The notes beneath the pieces were generated by a model. That model searched no databases and had not been told where the DNA came from. It worked only from the letters and a program-made list of their open reading frames with translations. The position numbers and the translations under genes are program-made. Positions 53,856 to 64,000 of a stretch of DNA of 64,000 nt are shown here, piece by piece (position 1 is the stretch's first letter; every line of letters begins with the position of its first letter). The stretch is from Brachypodium distachyon (taxonomy: Eukaryota; Streptophyta; Magnoliopsida; Poales; Poaceae). The DNA lies in the NCBI RefSeq assembly GCF_000005505.3, contig NC_016131.3:47787355-47851354 (forward strand), given 5' to 3'.

Positions 53856-56466
53856 TCTACCCAAATAATAAAAGCAGCAATGCTTCCTTCGTTGTCGGTA
53901 CGTCGGCCAAATTTGCATTTTATCCCTTCCGTTTTTTGAGAATCAACCCAAAGTCCAGGTTGCGGACGGAATTAGGATTTTCTGCAAAAACTGGGTTTTC
54001 TTGCAATTTTGCCCTGCCTCCACTCCTCCTGATCCCCTCGCACGGTCGCACCGCCGCGTGGCGCCACCTCCTGCTTCTCCCCGGCCAACCGCCGCCGTCG
54101 CCAAATTCTCCCGGTCGGCCCTGATGGCGCTCACGCTTCTCCAGGCGCAGATCCACCAGTCCTTCCTCCTCGGCTACCCTTCCCCGTCCACCGCCGCCGA
54201 CGAGGAAGGTGCCGGCAGCTGAGAGGACTCCGGACGCCGCCACCGACGCGGACCTCTGGATGCATGACTCCTGCGGTCTCCTCCACCGCGTCTTCAGGTC
54301 CGTCTACCCTCAAATTTGAGTGAGATCAACGCCTGTGGATTCCGTTTCACTTACTTGGGATCGGGGTGTGTCAGATTCCTGGAGATCGACCCCGCGGCTG
54401 GAGGAGCACTGGAGCACGACATGTCCTCCCGTTTTCATCTGCTCGGTGTGCTCAGTCACTGTTAGCTATCAAGAGCACAATTGGGGATTTCAGAGTTGGA
54501 TTGGGATTGACCGATTAAGCACTGAATACACAGCACTTGCCACTAATCTTAAGAGCAATTGTTTGGAAAAAGACATCTCTTCTTCATGCAACCAAGCACA
54601 ATGAATGGATTACGAGGACCGTGTGATCTCACATTAAAAATTGTTTAGTAAAGGATTTCAACTTAAAAATTGTATAGTAAAGGATTTTTGAATGTCCTCA
54701 TGGAACCAAACACAATGAATGCATTACGAGGACCGTGAGATCCCACATTAAAAAATGTTTAGTAAAGGATTTCAACTTAAAAATTGTATAGTAAAGGATA
54801 TTTGAATATCCTCATGGAACCAAACTCAATGAATGAATTACAAGGACCGTGAGATCTCACATTAAAACATGTTTAGTAAAGGATTTCAACTTAAGAATTG
54901 TATAGTAAAGGATTTTTTTAATATCCTCAAGCTTATTAAAAACTGTTTTCAAGTTAGTATTTTGAAAAACAAAATCCGGAATCACGCATGTGTTTCTTTA
55001 AGGGACATTGTGTTAAGCATACATACTTACTATATGCTTTTTTTTAACATACTCACTATATGCTAGAAAGTCAATTTTTGACTTATCAAAATTCATTTCA
55101 ATTAAATGACAAATTATGTTCTTGTTCTTTACTGAATTTTGGTGTGTATTCTGTTTACATGTGAAAGCAAAAAAAGTTAAAATTCCGTGGCATCGCACGG
55201 ACATTGTACTGGTAACAAATAAAAGGAGGATTGTTTCCTTCGTCATCATCGTTCGTCCGCCCGAGGCCCACCGAAAAACCTCTTGTTCCCTCGATCCGCC
55301 TCCGCCTCTCAGCGAGGCCGATGCATCAGGCATCAGAGGAGGGGGCGAGCACGGATCCCGCGTCAGAGGAGGATGGGACGACTCGATGTCCTGAAGCGCG
55401 GCGCTCGGCGGCCTCGACCCCTTCAAGCAGTGCCCGGTTCTCCTCGCGCTGCAGCAGCTCGTCCACCTTATCCCCCGCCGCCGAGCTCAGCCACTCCGTG
55501 CTGGAGACGTCGTCACCCGCTCCCTCACCTGGGGCGCATCTTCCGCGGTGGGGAGCTCCCGCCTCCACACCCGCGCGCGCCCCGTAGCCTACCCCGATCA
55601 AGACATGGCACCCGGGCCGCGGCACCGCCCAAAGGCCACTTGAGCTCCGCCATCGATGCCACGATTCAGTCCGTCGCCGGCCCGATTCAGTCCGCCGACG
55701 ACTCCGACGTCGTCCCCGTATTCCTCCACCTCGATCTGATGTTGTCTCAGTCTTCCTGGCACTCCTCTGCCTCGATTCAGTCCGCTGGCGGCGGCGCGTG
55801 CAAGTGTGAGGCGGCTCGAGCAGGCGGCGCTTGGCTGATGCAAGGAGAGAAGGGGTGCGATTGTAGAGGGCCAAGGCACCAGGCCACTCTATATGATGGT
55901 AGATTTTGTTTTGTTCCTCAAGATATTAGGAGAGGCCTCAGTTCTGTTAGGAGTTTTCGGTCCAGTGTTAGTATTCCATTCTTGTTGACTGCAAGGAGAG
56001 AAGTTCTTGAGCTGTCTGTTTGGTCTTCATCTCTTCCTTTTACGCATCATCTCACCATTTTTGTTCTTTAGTATTACATTCTTTTCTGATGTGCAAATGA
56101 TGATATATCAATGAGGATACTTCAGGTATGGACTCGAGGAAAAGATGGAAAGGTGACTTTCATACAAGTGAATAGAGAGTGCAAACTTCAAATGTCAATG
56201 TTCCACAGAGTTTGATTTGTTCCACTGTTAAAGAAGTTAAAGTATCGTGCCGCCGATCATCGTCGTGCTTTCGAGCAGGTGACATTCAAGTTTTTATGTT
56301 ATTTCATTTTAAACACAAGAGATGAGGCTGATTCTATGCAATTGCGCAGTATCAACAAGTGATAAGGCACGAGTAATGTAGTCGTTTCCGAACTATAATG
56401 ATTTTTTTACCAGTACTCATATGCTTAATTTTATTGTTCCGTTGCAATGCACGGGAATTGTACTAG
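53856..56466 (+). mobile_element. Helitron-like element(s) with two possible 3' ends
   Basis: The 5' candidate is A|TCTACCCAAATAATAAAAGC at 53856. The 3' candidates are a CCGTG...CACGG hairpin (55185-55200), 8 nt, then CTGG|T (ends 55212), and a CCGTTGCAATGCACGG hairpin (56439-56454), 8 nt, then CTAG|T (ends 56466). Hairpin, spacing, CTRR and A/T insertion are the Helitron rules. No Rep/helicase is present. The interior has GC-rich exon-like parts (53990-54320, 55240-55870) in which I recognise no domain. Confidence 0.5.
54598..54930 (+). repeat. Three-unit 114-bp tandem repeat
   Basis: Units start CAATGAATG at 54599, 54713 and 54827. Each contains GAGGACCGTG-like sequence, TTTAGTAAAGGATTTCAACTT and TGTATAGTAAAGGAT. 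It lies inside the Helitron-like region. Confidence 0.9.
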
Positions 56467-57851
56467 TAAAAAAAAATTACACACAAGTTGACATCAGATG
56501 CTTTCATCTAAAGAGAAATGCAGCTGGAAACAACGATAAGTATACAACCATTAAAATCGATGCCAGCCATTCTACTTGATGCTTTGAGGAAAAATTCAGA
56601 ACTGCAGAGTCCAAAACAAACGGTTCCTCCTGTCATAAGAATTGGATCAAGTTTAGCTAGTAGAAACACAAGAGCTACTGAGTTTTTCTCTACCTATATC
56701 TGTATGCAAATTAAATGTAGACCTCCGGTTCTCACTAGTATTCTAAAGCGAACGCCCGCGTCGCTCCGGGGGGCAGCTCGGGCGGAATCCTAGCCGCCGC
56801 TGCCCCCCAACCTCCTTGATCTCTCTCTCCCTCGCCATCGCCGGATGAAGCTGGAGGGCAAAGCCTGTACGGCGGACGGCGGGGTCTCTCGGCGGCGGCG
56901 GCAGGCGCGAGGCGGGCGGTGCAGGCAACGGCAGCGAGCTTGGCGGCGTGAGACGGGTGGCGCTGGAGGCGCGGCAGTGTGCGGCTGGAGCGGTGGTCGC
57001 TGTGGCTCCTTCGGGCGCTGCGGCTGGTGCTGCCCTTCCAAGGCGCGTCGGGTGGTCTGGTGACAGATCAAGGCAAGGGCCGCGGCGGCGCGGTGGCGGC
57101 ACAGAGGTCTCGAGGGCGCGGGGGAGCGTGGCGGCAGCGGTTCGGGCCGCATCTGGTCCTAAAGAGGGTCAGATCTGAGGCGCGTGCGGGCTTCGTGGTG
57201 GCGCCGATTTGGGAGCAAGTGTTGGTGGCGCCGGCTGGGGCGTGAGCCGCGAGGTGGCTGCAGACGTGTTGGAGCGAGGCAGCGGGGGTTTGCTCTATGC
57301 GATGGCGGCGGGCTGGATCTGGCCTTGGTGCAGGCCGCATCTGGGTGCGATGTGGGGATGCCGCTGCTGCTGCTCGGACTTGATCTGAGTCTGAGTGCGC
57401 AGCTGCGTGTTCCCTGGATCTACGGGTGGTGGGCGTAGATGTGTGCAGAGTTGCAGCAGCGTCCTTCTGCCATGTAGTGATGTGGTCAGCGCCGAAGTGT
57501 CGTGGAGCTTCTTCTATGTCCATTTGGTGAAGTCGGAGTCGCCGGTACGAGGGTTGTGTCGATGACGATGCCACCGTGGAGGACGCGCTGGGTGTTTCTT
57601 GCGGCATCAATGTGCGGCGATCTTCTTGGGCGTCGGTGTGTGGCCGACTGTTTGGCATAGACCGACGCACGCTTCGAGCGACTGTTGTGGCGAGGGCTTC
57701 GTCGATGGTCATTTGTGTTGAAGTCGGAGTCGCTAGCTCGGGGAGTGATGTGTGATGACAATGACACTTGCGAACAATCTCGATGACGGTTTTTCTCCTC
57801 GATAGCCGGTGTGGAGTGCGTTTGGTAGCTAGGTCGGCTTGGTGTCCTAAG

Positions 57852-58018
57852 TGTTAGTGAGTAGCTTGTACTTTGTATGTATAGCTCGGTAGCCATTCTA
57901 CCAACTGCTCCTCACCTCCCACTAGTGCATGTTCCCTGTAACTGCATGTACTTGTAACCTATATAAAGGAATGAATGCCATCGAGAGCACCCACGGTGCA
58001 TTCCCAAATCTGTCTTCA
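57852..58018 (+). repeat. Copia 5' LTR
   Basis: TG...CA ends. CTATATAAAGG near 57959 is a TATA box. It differs from the 3' LTR at GCAT/GCAC and GTTCC/GTCCC. Confidence 0.9.
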
Positions 58019-58030
58019 TGGTATCAGTTG
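58019..58030 (+). other. Copia primer-binding site
   Basis: TGGTATCAGTTG begins directly after the 5' LTR. The first nine bases match the complement of the plant initiator tRNA-Met 3' end. Confidence 0.85.
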
Positions 58031-58088
58031 CTGCAGCCTCCTGTAGCCTGTAGCCCACCTCCGCTGCAACCTCCCACTTCCCGTCGTG

Positions 58089-59148
58089 ATGGCGACTCCG
58101 CCTCCACCACCTCCTCCTCCTTCCGGCGGCGGGCGCGGCCTCGCCGACGCCTTCAACCTCGCCGCCACCCTCCCCAGCGTCAGCCGTGGCGCCTCTGCAG
58201 GCCTGGTTACACCGCCTGTGACTGCGGCGCTCGTCGTTCCCCAGGCCCCGGCTATCGCCGGCACACTCGGCGCGGTTGCACCGCCCGCTGCCGTTGCTGC
58301 ACCACCTCCCCTCGGCACTGTCTACATCAACCAACACGTGCCGATCGTTCTCTCGCTGAACCCTCCGAACTACTCGCATGGCGCACGATGTTCGAGCTCA
58401 CGTTCAGCAAGTACGGGGTCGCCGACCACGTCTTCGGCGAGCCGCGCCCTCTCGATCCTCAATGGGTGCAGGATGATGCCCACATCACCTCCTGGCTGTA
58501 CAACCGAGTCTCACCTGAGATTCTCGGTCTGGTCCATCAGCGCGCTCCCACGGCGGCCGGCGTCTGGCGCTCCATCGCGACGCTCTTCCTCGACAACGCG
58601 GAGACGCAAGCTGTCTTCATCGGAACCGACTTTCGCCGTCTTCATCGGCACCGACTTTCGTCGTCTGGAGCAAGGCGACATGCCCATGCTGCGCTACTTC
58701 GCCCGACTCAAGGACTACGCCGATCAGCTCGCCGATCTCGGCTTCCCCGTCGACGACAAGGCGCAAGTGATGAAAATGTTTCGCGGCCTCAACCCGCGGT
58801 ACTTCTACGCCATTCCTATACTCACCATGCAGGTCCCCTTCCCGTCGTTCCTGCGCTACTGTGCTTTTCTCATCCTTGAGGAATCGCGGCTGAAACATGG
58901 CGACGTCCACGCCCAGCGACACGGCGCTCCATGCCGGGCGCGTTCCTAGTGGCAACACTGGTGGCGGCAACACCCGTGGCACTAGCAACGGGAATGCACA
59001 TGGCAACACAGGCGGCGGCAACTCGCGCAACAACAACAACCGGCGTGGCAGAGGCAAGGGCCAGGCTTCCGTCAACAATGAGCACTCCGGTGGCTCCTCC
59101 AGCGGCTCGTCGTTTGGCTCGTCCTCCACCGGTGGCCGCATCCAGTAG
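58089..59148 (+). pseudogene. Copia gag, three frame changes
   Basis: ATG at 58089 opens a Pro-rich start (MATPPPPPPPPSGGGRG). The frame breaks at about 58380 and continues from a second frame through WRTMFELTFSKYGVADHVFG. A 25-bp tandem duplication (58613-58637, 58638-58662) then returns it to the first frame (DMPMLRYFARLKDYADQL). Another shift near 58900 leads to a Gly/Asn/Arg-rich tail that stops at TAG 59146. Gag would form the particle. I see no CCHC knuckle in the tail. Confidence 0.8.
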
Positions 59149-62100
59149 GCGCCGGCGCCTGCGCCTCCCGCGAACCCGTGGACGGGCATGGTTCACGCGT
59201 GGCCCATGCCGTGGCGTCCGCACGCCCCAGGTGCTGGCGTGCTCGGCCCGCGCCCTGGTGCTCCGCCACCCTTCGCTGGCTACGCATCTCAAGCTGCTGC
59301 ACCATCTGCACCTCCTTTACCGGCGTCGTACAACGGCCCCGCATGGGACCAGTCCAACCTGATCGCCGCCCTCAACAACATGTCCGTGCAGCAGCAGCAG
59401 CAGGCTCCAGCGGCGCCGACCAGCGAGTGGTACCTCGACACCGGCGCCACGTCGCACATGTCCTCCTCGTCTGGTATGCTCCATGATCTTGCCCCTTCTT
59501 CTTCTCGCATTGTAGTTGGTAATGGGTCACTTTTGCCAGTCTTGCACTCTGGCCACCTCTGCATTCCCACTGCGTCCACTCCCATTCACCTTCGTAACGT
59601 GCTAGTCTCCCCATCTCTCATCAAAACCCTCATCTCTGTTAAAGCTCTAACACGCGACAACCCTCTTAATGTTGAATTTGATGATATTGGCTTTTCTGTC
59701 AAGAATCGGGCCACCCGGAAGGACGTCCTCCGCTGTAATGACAGTGGCAACCTGTACCCAGTCACCCTGCTGACGACGCACCTCAGCCTTCACGCAAGCA
59801 CTGCTTCTGCTGATCTCTGGCACCAACGTCTCGGACATCCAGGGCGCACCACTCTCGCTCGAGCTCTTCGTCATGTTGCTCCTAGCTTATCTAGTTCTCA
59901 GTCGCATACTTGTCATGCTTGTCAAATAGGAAAAAACGTTAGGCTTCCGTTTTCAGATTCCCAGCATGTTTCATATTTCCCTTTTCAGCTTGTGCATTGT
60001 GACATTTGGACGTCACCTGTATCTAGTGTGTCTGGATTTCAATACTACCTTGTGTTACTTGATGATTATAGCCATTTCTCATGGACTTTTCCTCTGCGCC
60101 ATAAGTCAGAAGCTTTCACTGCCATTCGTCACTTTCACATGCTTGCCCGTACCCACTTCAACCTCCCTGTCCTTTCTCTGCAAGCAGACAACGGCCGCGA
60201 GTTTGACAACAATCAGGCCCGTGCTTTCTTTCTCGACCATGGCATTGCACTCCGCATGTCATGCCCATATACCTCTGCCCAAAATGGCCGAGCCGAACGC
60301 ATCTTATGGACACTAAACGACACCACACGTGCCCTGCTATTTCATGCCTCTATGCCTGCACGTTTTTGGGCCGAAGCTCTAGCCACAGCTACCTTCCTTG
60401 TGAACCGGCGCCCTTGTCGTGCCCGTGGATACCTGACGCCCTTCGAGTTGCCGTACTGTGCTCCCCCTGATCTCTCCGGTATACGCGTGTTCGGATGCCT
60501 TTGCTACCCAAATACCACAGCCACCTCACTACATAAGCTGGCCCCACATTCTCTCCCATGCGTCTTCGTTGGCTACTCACCCGAACACAAAGCTTACCGG
60601 TGCCTCAATCGATCCACGGGGTGTGTCCTTATCTCTAGGCACGTCTTCTTTGACGAAACCCAGTTTCCCTTCTGCAAAACAGATCCAGCCGCCGCCACCC
60701 CTACCGACCCCGAGGTGATCCACACGAGCCACCAACCCATGCCCGCCCGTGCCCTAGTTCCCACTACGGCGGGGCCTGCCACCCCAACTCCTGCCGTGGC
60801 CGCCACCCAGCCTCCTGCCGCGGTGATTCCTCCCGCGGCTGCCACCTCACTCCCTGCCGCAGCTGCTCCTGCCGCGGCTGCCACCCCATCTCCTGCCACG
60901 GCAACTCCTGCTGCGTCAGCCACCCGGCCTTCTGCCGCGGTAACTCCTGCTGCCGCCGCCAGCCCGACGCCTTCACCCTCGTCGGCAACCACCATCTCAC
61001 CGGCCGCCCCCACCCCTGACCCATCGGTTGCCAAACCATCTGGCGTCGTCACCCGCGCCCAACGCGGCATCTTCATGCCCAATCGCCGCTATGATGATTT
61101 CACCCACCTCACCACCACATCCACGTCCCCATCGCCCATACCTAAATTCGTGCGAACTGCATTACGCGACCCATGCTGGCTAACCGCAATGCAGGAGGAG
61201 TACATGGCTCTCATGGCGAACAGGACTTGGACTCTGGTGCCTCGACCGCCGGGTGCAAACATCGTGACTGGCAAGTGGCTGTTCTGCCACAAACTGCGCG
61301 CCGACAGGTCGCTGGAGCGGTACAAGGCTCGCTGGGTTGTCCGCGGATTCTCCCAGCGTCCTGGCGTGGACTTCGACGAGACGTTCAGCCCGGTGATAAA
61401 GTCGGCGACCGTGCGTGCTGTGCTCACCATCGCCTCTTCTCGCGACTGGCCGGTGCACCAAATGGACGTCAACAACGCCTTCTTGCAAGGTCGCCTCCAC
61501 GAGCGAGTCTACTGCCAGCAGCCTGTGGGCTTCGTCGACCCCGACCACCCCGAGCATGTCTGCCTCCTGGACAAGTCCCTGTATGGGCTGAAGCAAGCCC
61601 CGCGCGCCTGGTTCGAGCGCTTCACCACGTTCCTCTGCTCCATTGGCTTCATCGCGAGCAAGTCGGACACGTCCCTCTTCGTGCTTCGACATCACCATGG
61701 CATGGCGTACCTACTGCTGTACGTGGATGACATCATCCTCACGGCGTCTACTCCGGCTCTTCTCCAACAGATCACGGCACGCCTCCTTGCTGAGTTCTCC
61801 ATGAAAGACCTTGGCCCACTGCACTACTTCCTGGGGATCAGTGTCACCCGCTCCGCCTCGGGCTTCTTCCTCTCGCAGCACAAGTACACCGAGGAGCTTC
61901 TGGACCGCGCCAACATGGTCGACTGCAAGCCGTCGCCGACGCCGGTTGACACACGCGCCAAGCTGTCTGCAGCCTCCGGCGACCCTGTGGCAGACACATC
62001 GGAGTACCGCAGTCTAGTGGGTGGCCTACAGTACCTGAGGGCGACTCGTCCTGACATCAGCTATGCAGTTCAGCAAGCTTGCCTCCATATGCATGACCCG

Positions 62101-62683
62101 CGCGCTCAGCATCTCGCGCTGGTCAAGAGGATCATGCGGTACCTCCGTGGCACGACGACACACGGGCTTCATCTCCGTCGCTCGCCATCGCTCGACCTGG
62201 TCGACTACTCGGATGCCGACTGGGCCGGCTGCCCCGACACAGTCCACCTCCGGCTACACGGTCTTCCTCGGTGACTCCTTGATCTCCTGGTCGTCCAAGC
62301 GACAGCCGACCGTCTCTCGCTCCAGTGCGGAGGCCGAGTACCGTGCCGTGGCAAATGTTGTGGCAGAATGCTGCTGGATTCGGCAGCTGCTCGGCGAGCT
62401 TCATGTCCCGGTGCCCAAGGCCACAGTTGTCTACTGCGACAACATTTCGGCGGTGTACATGGCAGCCAACCCTGTTCATCATCGCCGGACGAAACACATC
62501 GAGCTTGACATTCATTTTGTTCGCGAGAAGGTCGCGCTCGGTGCACTTCGTGTTCTCCATGTCCCCACGACGCATCAGTTCGCCGACGTCATGACCAAAG
62601 GACTGCCGACGGCCGCGTTTGAGGATTTTCGTTCCAGCTTGTGCATCCGGCGTCCGGACGCAGCAGCTGCGGCGGGGTGTTAG
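59149..62683 (+). pseudogene. Copia pol: protease, integrase, RT, RNase H; one late frameshift
   Basis: It is open from 59149 to 62274. Protease D-T-G is at 59437-59445 (WYLDTGATSHM). Integrase has HQRLGHPG...CHACQ for zinc, then HCDIW, LQADNGREF and NGRAER as the D-D-E residues (about 60000, 60187, 60295). A Pro/Ala/Thr-rich linker lies at 60690-61060. RT has KARWVVRGFSQ, MDVNNAFLQG and Y-V-D-D at 61720-61731. Near 62235 a few bases are missing, and RNase H continues in another frame (SRSSAEAEYRAV, TKHIELDIHFVREK) to TAG 62683. Apart from this shift the polyprotein is complete, which fits a recent insertion. Confidence 0.9.
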
Positions 62684-62844
62684 TGAGTAGCTTGTACTTT
62701 GTATGTATAGCTCGGTAGCCATTCTACCAACTGCTCCTCACCTCCCACTAGTGCACGTCCCCTGTAACTGCATGTACTTGTAACCTATATAAAGGAATGA
62801 ATGCCATCGAGAGCACCCACGGTGCATTCCCAAATCTGTCTTCA
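62678..62844 (+). repeat. Copia 3' LTR
   Basis: 167 bp, same ends as the 5' copy, followed by CTAAG. The pol stop overlaps its first bases. Confidence 0.9.
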
Positions 62845-63060
62845 CTAAGGACTGTCATCTGTGACGGATCTTGGGAGTGTTGTAACGGTTTTGGCCCGGT
62901 TTTCCATCAATTAACCGGGAATTGAAACTTCTTCTTAATTAATGAGATGAGTGCCTCCGTTTCGAAAAAAAAAGTTCTCTATGTTGTGGTGTCCGAGGAG
63001 GCGATACATCTGAGAGGTGAACTGTAAGTAGATTGCCAGGCGTCCTGCTCTGATGTTCCT

Positions 63061-63101
63061 CTACTCTGTATTGACGTCCGGGTATCGCAGCTCAGTTGCA
63101 G
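63061..63101 (-). CDS. Last exon of a second DUF569 gene copy (partial in window)
   Basis: The minus strand reads TTCAG|CTGCAACTGAGCTGCG and ends in TAG at 63061-63063, encoding ...TELRYPDVNTE. It matches exon 3 of the left gene (41 bp in both) with two amino-acid changes and the same acceptor. Intron sequence follows to 63735. Exons 1-2 are outside the window or replaced, so whether this gene is whole cannot be judged. Confidence 0.7.
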
Positions 63102-63735
63102 CTGAATTAGCAGAAACTGAGGCAGTCAGGCATCATTTCAGAGGTACTTCAACTGTTGTAGAAGATCAATAATCTTAAATCTTAAAGTTATGCAGAATTG
63201 ACAAGAAGACAGGTCATGTACAAGAACTGAAAACATTATGATGTGCATAAACTAGCTTTCATGTACTATTATTGTAGGATATACAACCTGAAACTTGTTC
63301 TATGTAAAACATTTACAATAAGAATGTAAGATAAATAAAATAGAAACCAATATCTGGTTTGTAAAGCTGAAATGAGATAATTCAGCTGACTTGGATTTTA
63401 ACTTCAAAAATTTCTGCTTAGTGGCAAATACTACGAAACTGAAAAACTGGATTATATCAATATATAGGCTGATAAATTAACAAGACACGATACAAGTACC
63501 TACTGTTTCCATTCAACTACTTTTACTTATTATGTTACAAGACGATGATGGTTCAGACAATTCCAAAGTCCTATCAGAAGCAGATATGTTAGCAACAGTT
63601 TAATTCAGACCACAAGGGTTTCAGTAAACTGTTTTGCAGACTACACACAGCAGTTTTAGTGCACTGTTTTCAAGCACAAGCAGATTAGCACTCTATTAAA
63701 ACCCACAAAAAAAACGCTCCAGGTACATGTCTTTT

Positions 63736-64000
63736 TAGAGAATTATTTGAAAGCCCAAAGTTCTGCTGGGGATGCCGGCGATTACAATTAACGCACCACC
63801 TTACAAGTTCCACAAAGCCAAAATACAAGCTCAATAAGGTTCACAGCCACAACAATCCTACAAACAGACACCGAAACAAAATAACGGGAGAACTAGCCAA
63901 CCCCTACGCGAGCCTCTCCACTCAGATTGTGTGAAGCAAGAACGGCGCCAATCCTATCCAAAAAATTCCATCCATCGACGACTTCTGTTTTTCAAGAAGA
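63736..64000. other. Unassigned sequence replacing the DUF569 intron 2 start
   Basis: Similarity to the left copy stops at TACATGTCTTTTTAGAGAA. The remainder is complex, not AT-rich, and has no recognised domain. It may be another transposon insertion running off the window. Confidence 0.35.

Larger units (their letters stand above)
57852..62844 (+). mobile_element. Complete Copia LTR retrotransposon (4993 bp)
   Basis: LTRs of 167 bp (57852-58018, 62678-62844; TGTTAGTGAG...TCTGTCTTCA) differ at two positions that I can see. The target duplication CTAAG is perfect (57847-57851, 62845-62849). TGGTATCAG at 58019 is the initiator-tRNA-Met primer site, and GCGGCGGGG precedes the 3' LTR. The domain order PR-INT-RT-RH defines Copia. 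The short LTRs suggest an Ale/Retrofit-like lineage (inference). Confidence 0.95.
56734..62973 (+). mobile_element. Poly(A)-tailed non-LTR-type retroelement, split by Copia
   Basis: GTTCTC flanks it (56728-56733 and 62974-62979), and nine As end it (62965-62973) after TTAATTAATGAGATGAGTGC. Without the Copia it is about 1.24 kb. The 5' part is very GC-rich (56757-57480). No RT or ORF1 domain is visible, so it may be a LINE deletion derivative or a retroposed transcript. The uninterrupted site is visible in the left DUF569 copy at about 3730. Confidence 0.6.
56493..63735 (-). repeat. Inverted copy of the DUF569 3' region, interrupted
   Basis: 56493-56733 matches the complement of about 3740-3980, and 62974-63735 matches the complement of about 2910-3740. 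Together they equal the continuous left sequence from intron 2 through the 3' flank. Similarity ends at 63735, where the left copy continues toward exon 2. Confidence 0.85.

Noticed and set aside
60594..61082. 162-codon antisense frame in Copia
   Set aside because: It is the shadow of the Pro/Ala/Thr-rich linker between integrase and RT; the sense strand has the real domains.
1..64000. tRNA, rRNA, snRNA or microRNA genes
   Set aside because: I saw no tRNA box pairs or rRNA blocks. MITE hairpins could yield small RNAs, but nothing in the sequence alone supports a named microRNA.

Overview
The window is nuclear DNA from a grass (Poaceae; a pooid relative is likely, but I cannot name the species). 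The evidence is the GC-rich monocot exons, several Stowaway MITEs with CTCCCTCCGT-type ends, Tat-type Gypsy elements carrying an antisense gene, CACTA elements with Tnp2 transposase, and grass-type gene families (DUF569, F-box/DUF295). Nothing prokaryotic is present. Host genes are few and transposable elements fill most of the sequence.

Layout. 1-279 (minus): 5' part of a transcription elongation factor Elf1/ELOF1 gene, cut by the window edge. 1396-3635 (plus): three-exon DUF569 gene, with a decayed DUF569 start fragment upstream. 4275-13229: a small hAT element split by Gypsy element E1 (4478-13136). E1 has lost gag, protease and RT but keeps integrase and a long spliced antisense gene. 17402-20516: a 3.1-kb solo LTR. 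22.1-25.8 kb: F-box/DUF295 gene copy 1 (minus) with a tandem array behind it. 25772-27678: a TIR element holding gene-like sequence. 29731-30348: a Mutator-type MITE with three 48-bp repeats. 31289-49585: Gypsy element E2. It carries a Copia-like solo LTR in its 5' LTR, a 1.25-kb CACTA in gag, and a 6.3-kb CACTA with a decayed transposase next to its 3' LTR. 50.1-53.65 kb: F-box/DUF295 copy 2 (plus). 53856-56466: Helitron-like sequence. 56.49-63.74 kb: an inverted copy of the DUF569 3' region, split by a poly(A)-tailed retroelement that is itself split by a complete Copia element (57852-62844).

The largest-scale structure is an inverted duplication. DUF569(+)...F-box(-) on the left is mirrored by F-box(+)...DUF569(-) on the right, around a centre of about 25.8-50.1 kb. 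The two F-box copies carry different frameshifts, so neither is intact as read. The insertions in the two arms differ, so most were probably acquired after the duplication. The mirrored copies and the paired LTRs act as internal empty-site references, which gives the insertion order. I found no convincing new defence, metabolic or regulatory system. The unusual content is structural: the mirrored gene pair, the E1 rearrangement, the reciprocal losses in E1 and E2, and the nested target-site duplications.

Coordinates and motif positions were worked out by eye. Similarity extents are approximate, whereas the named ends and target-site duplications were read base by base.
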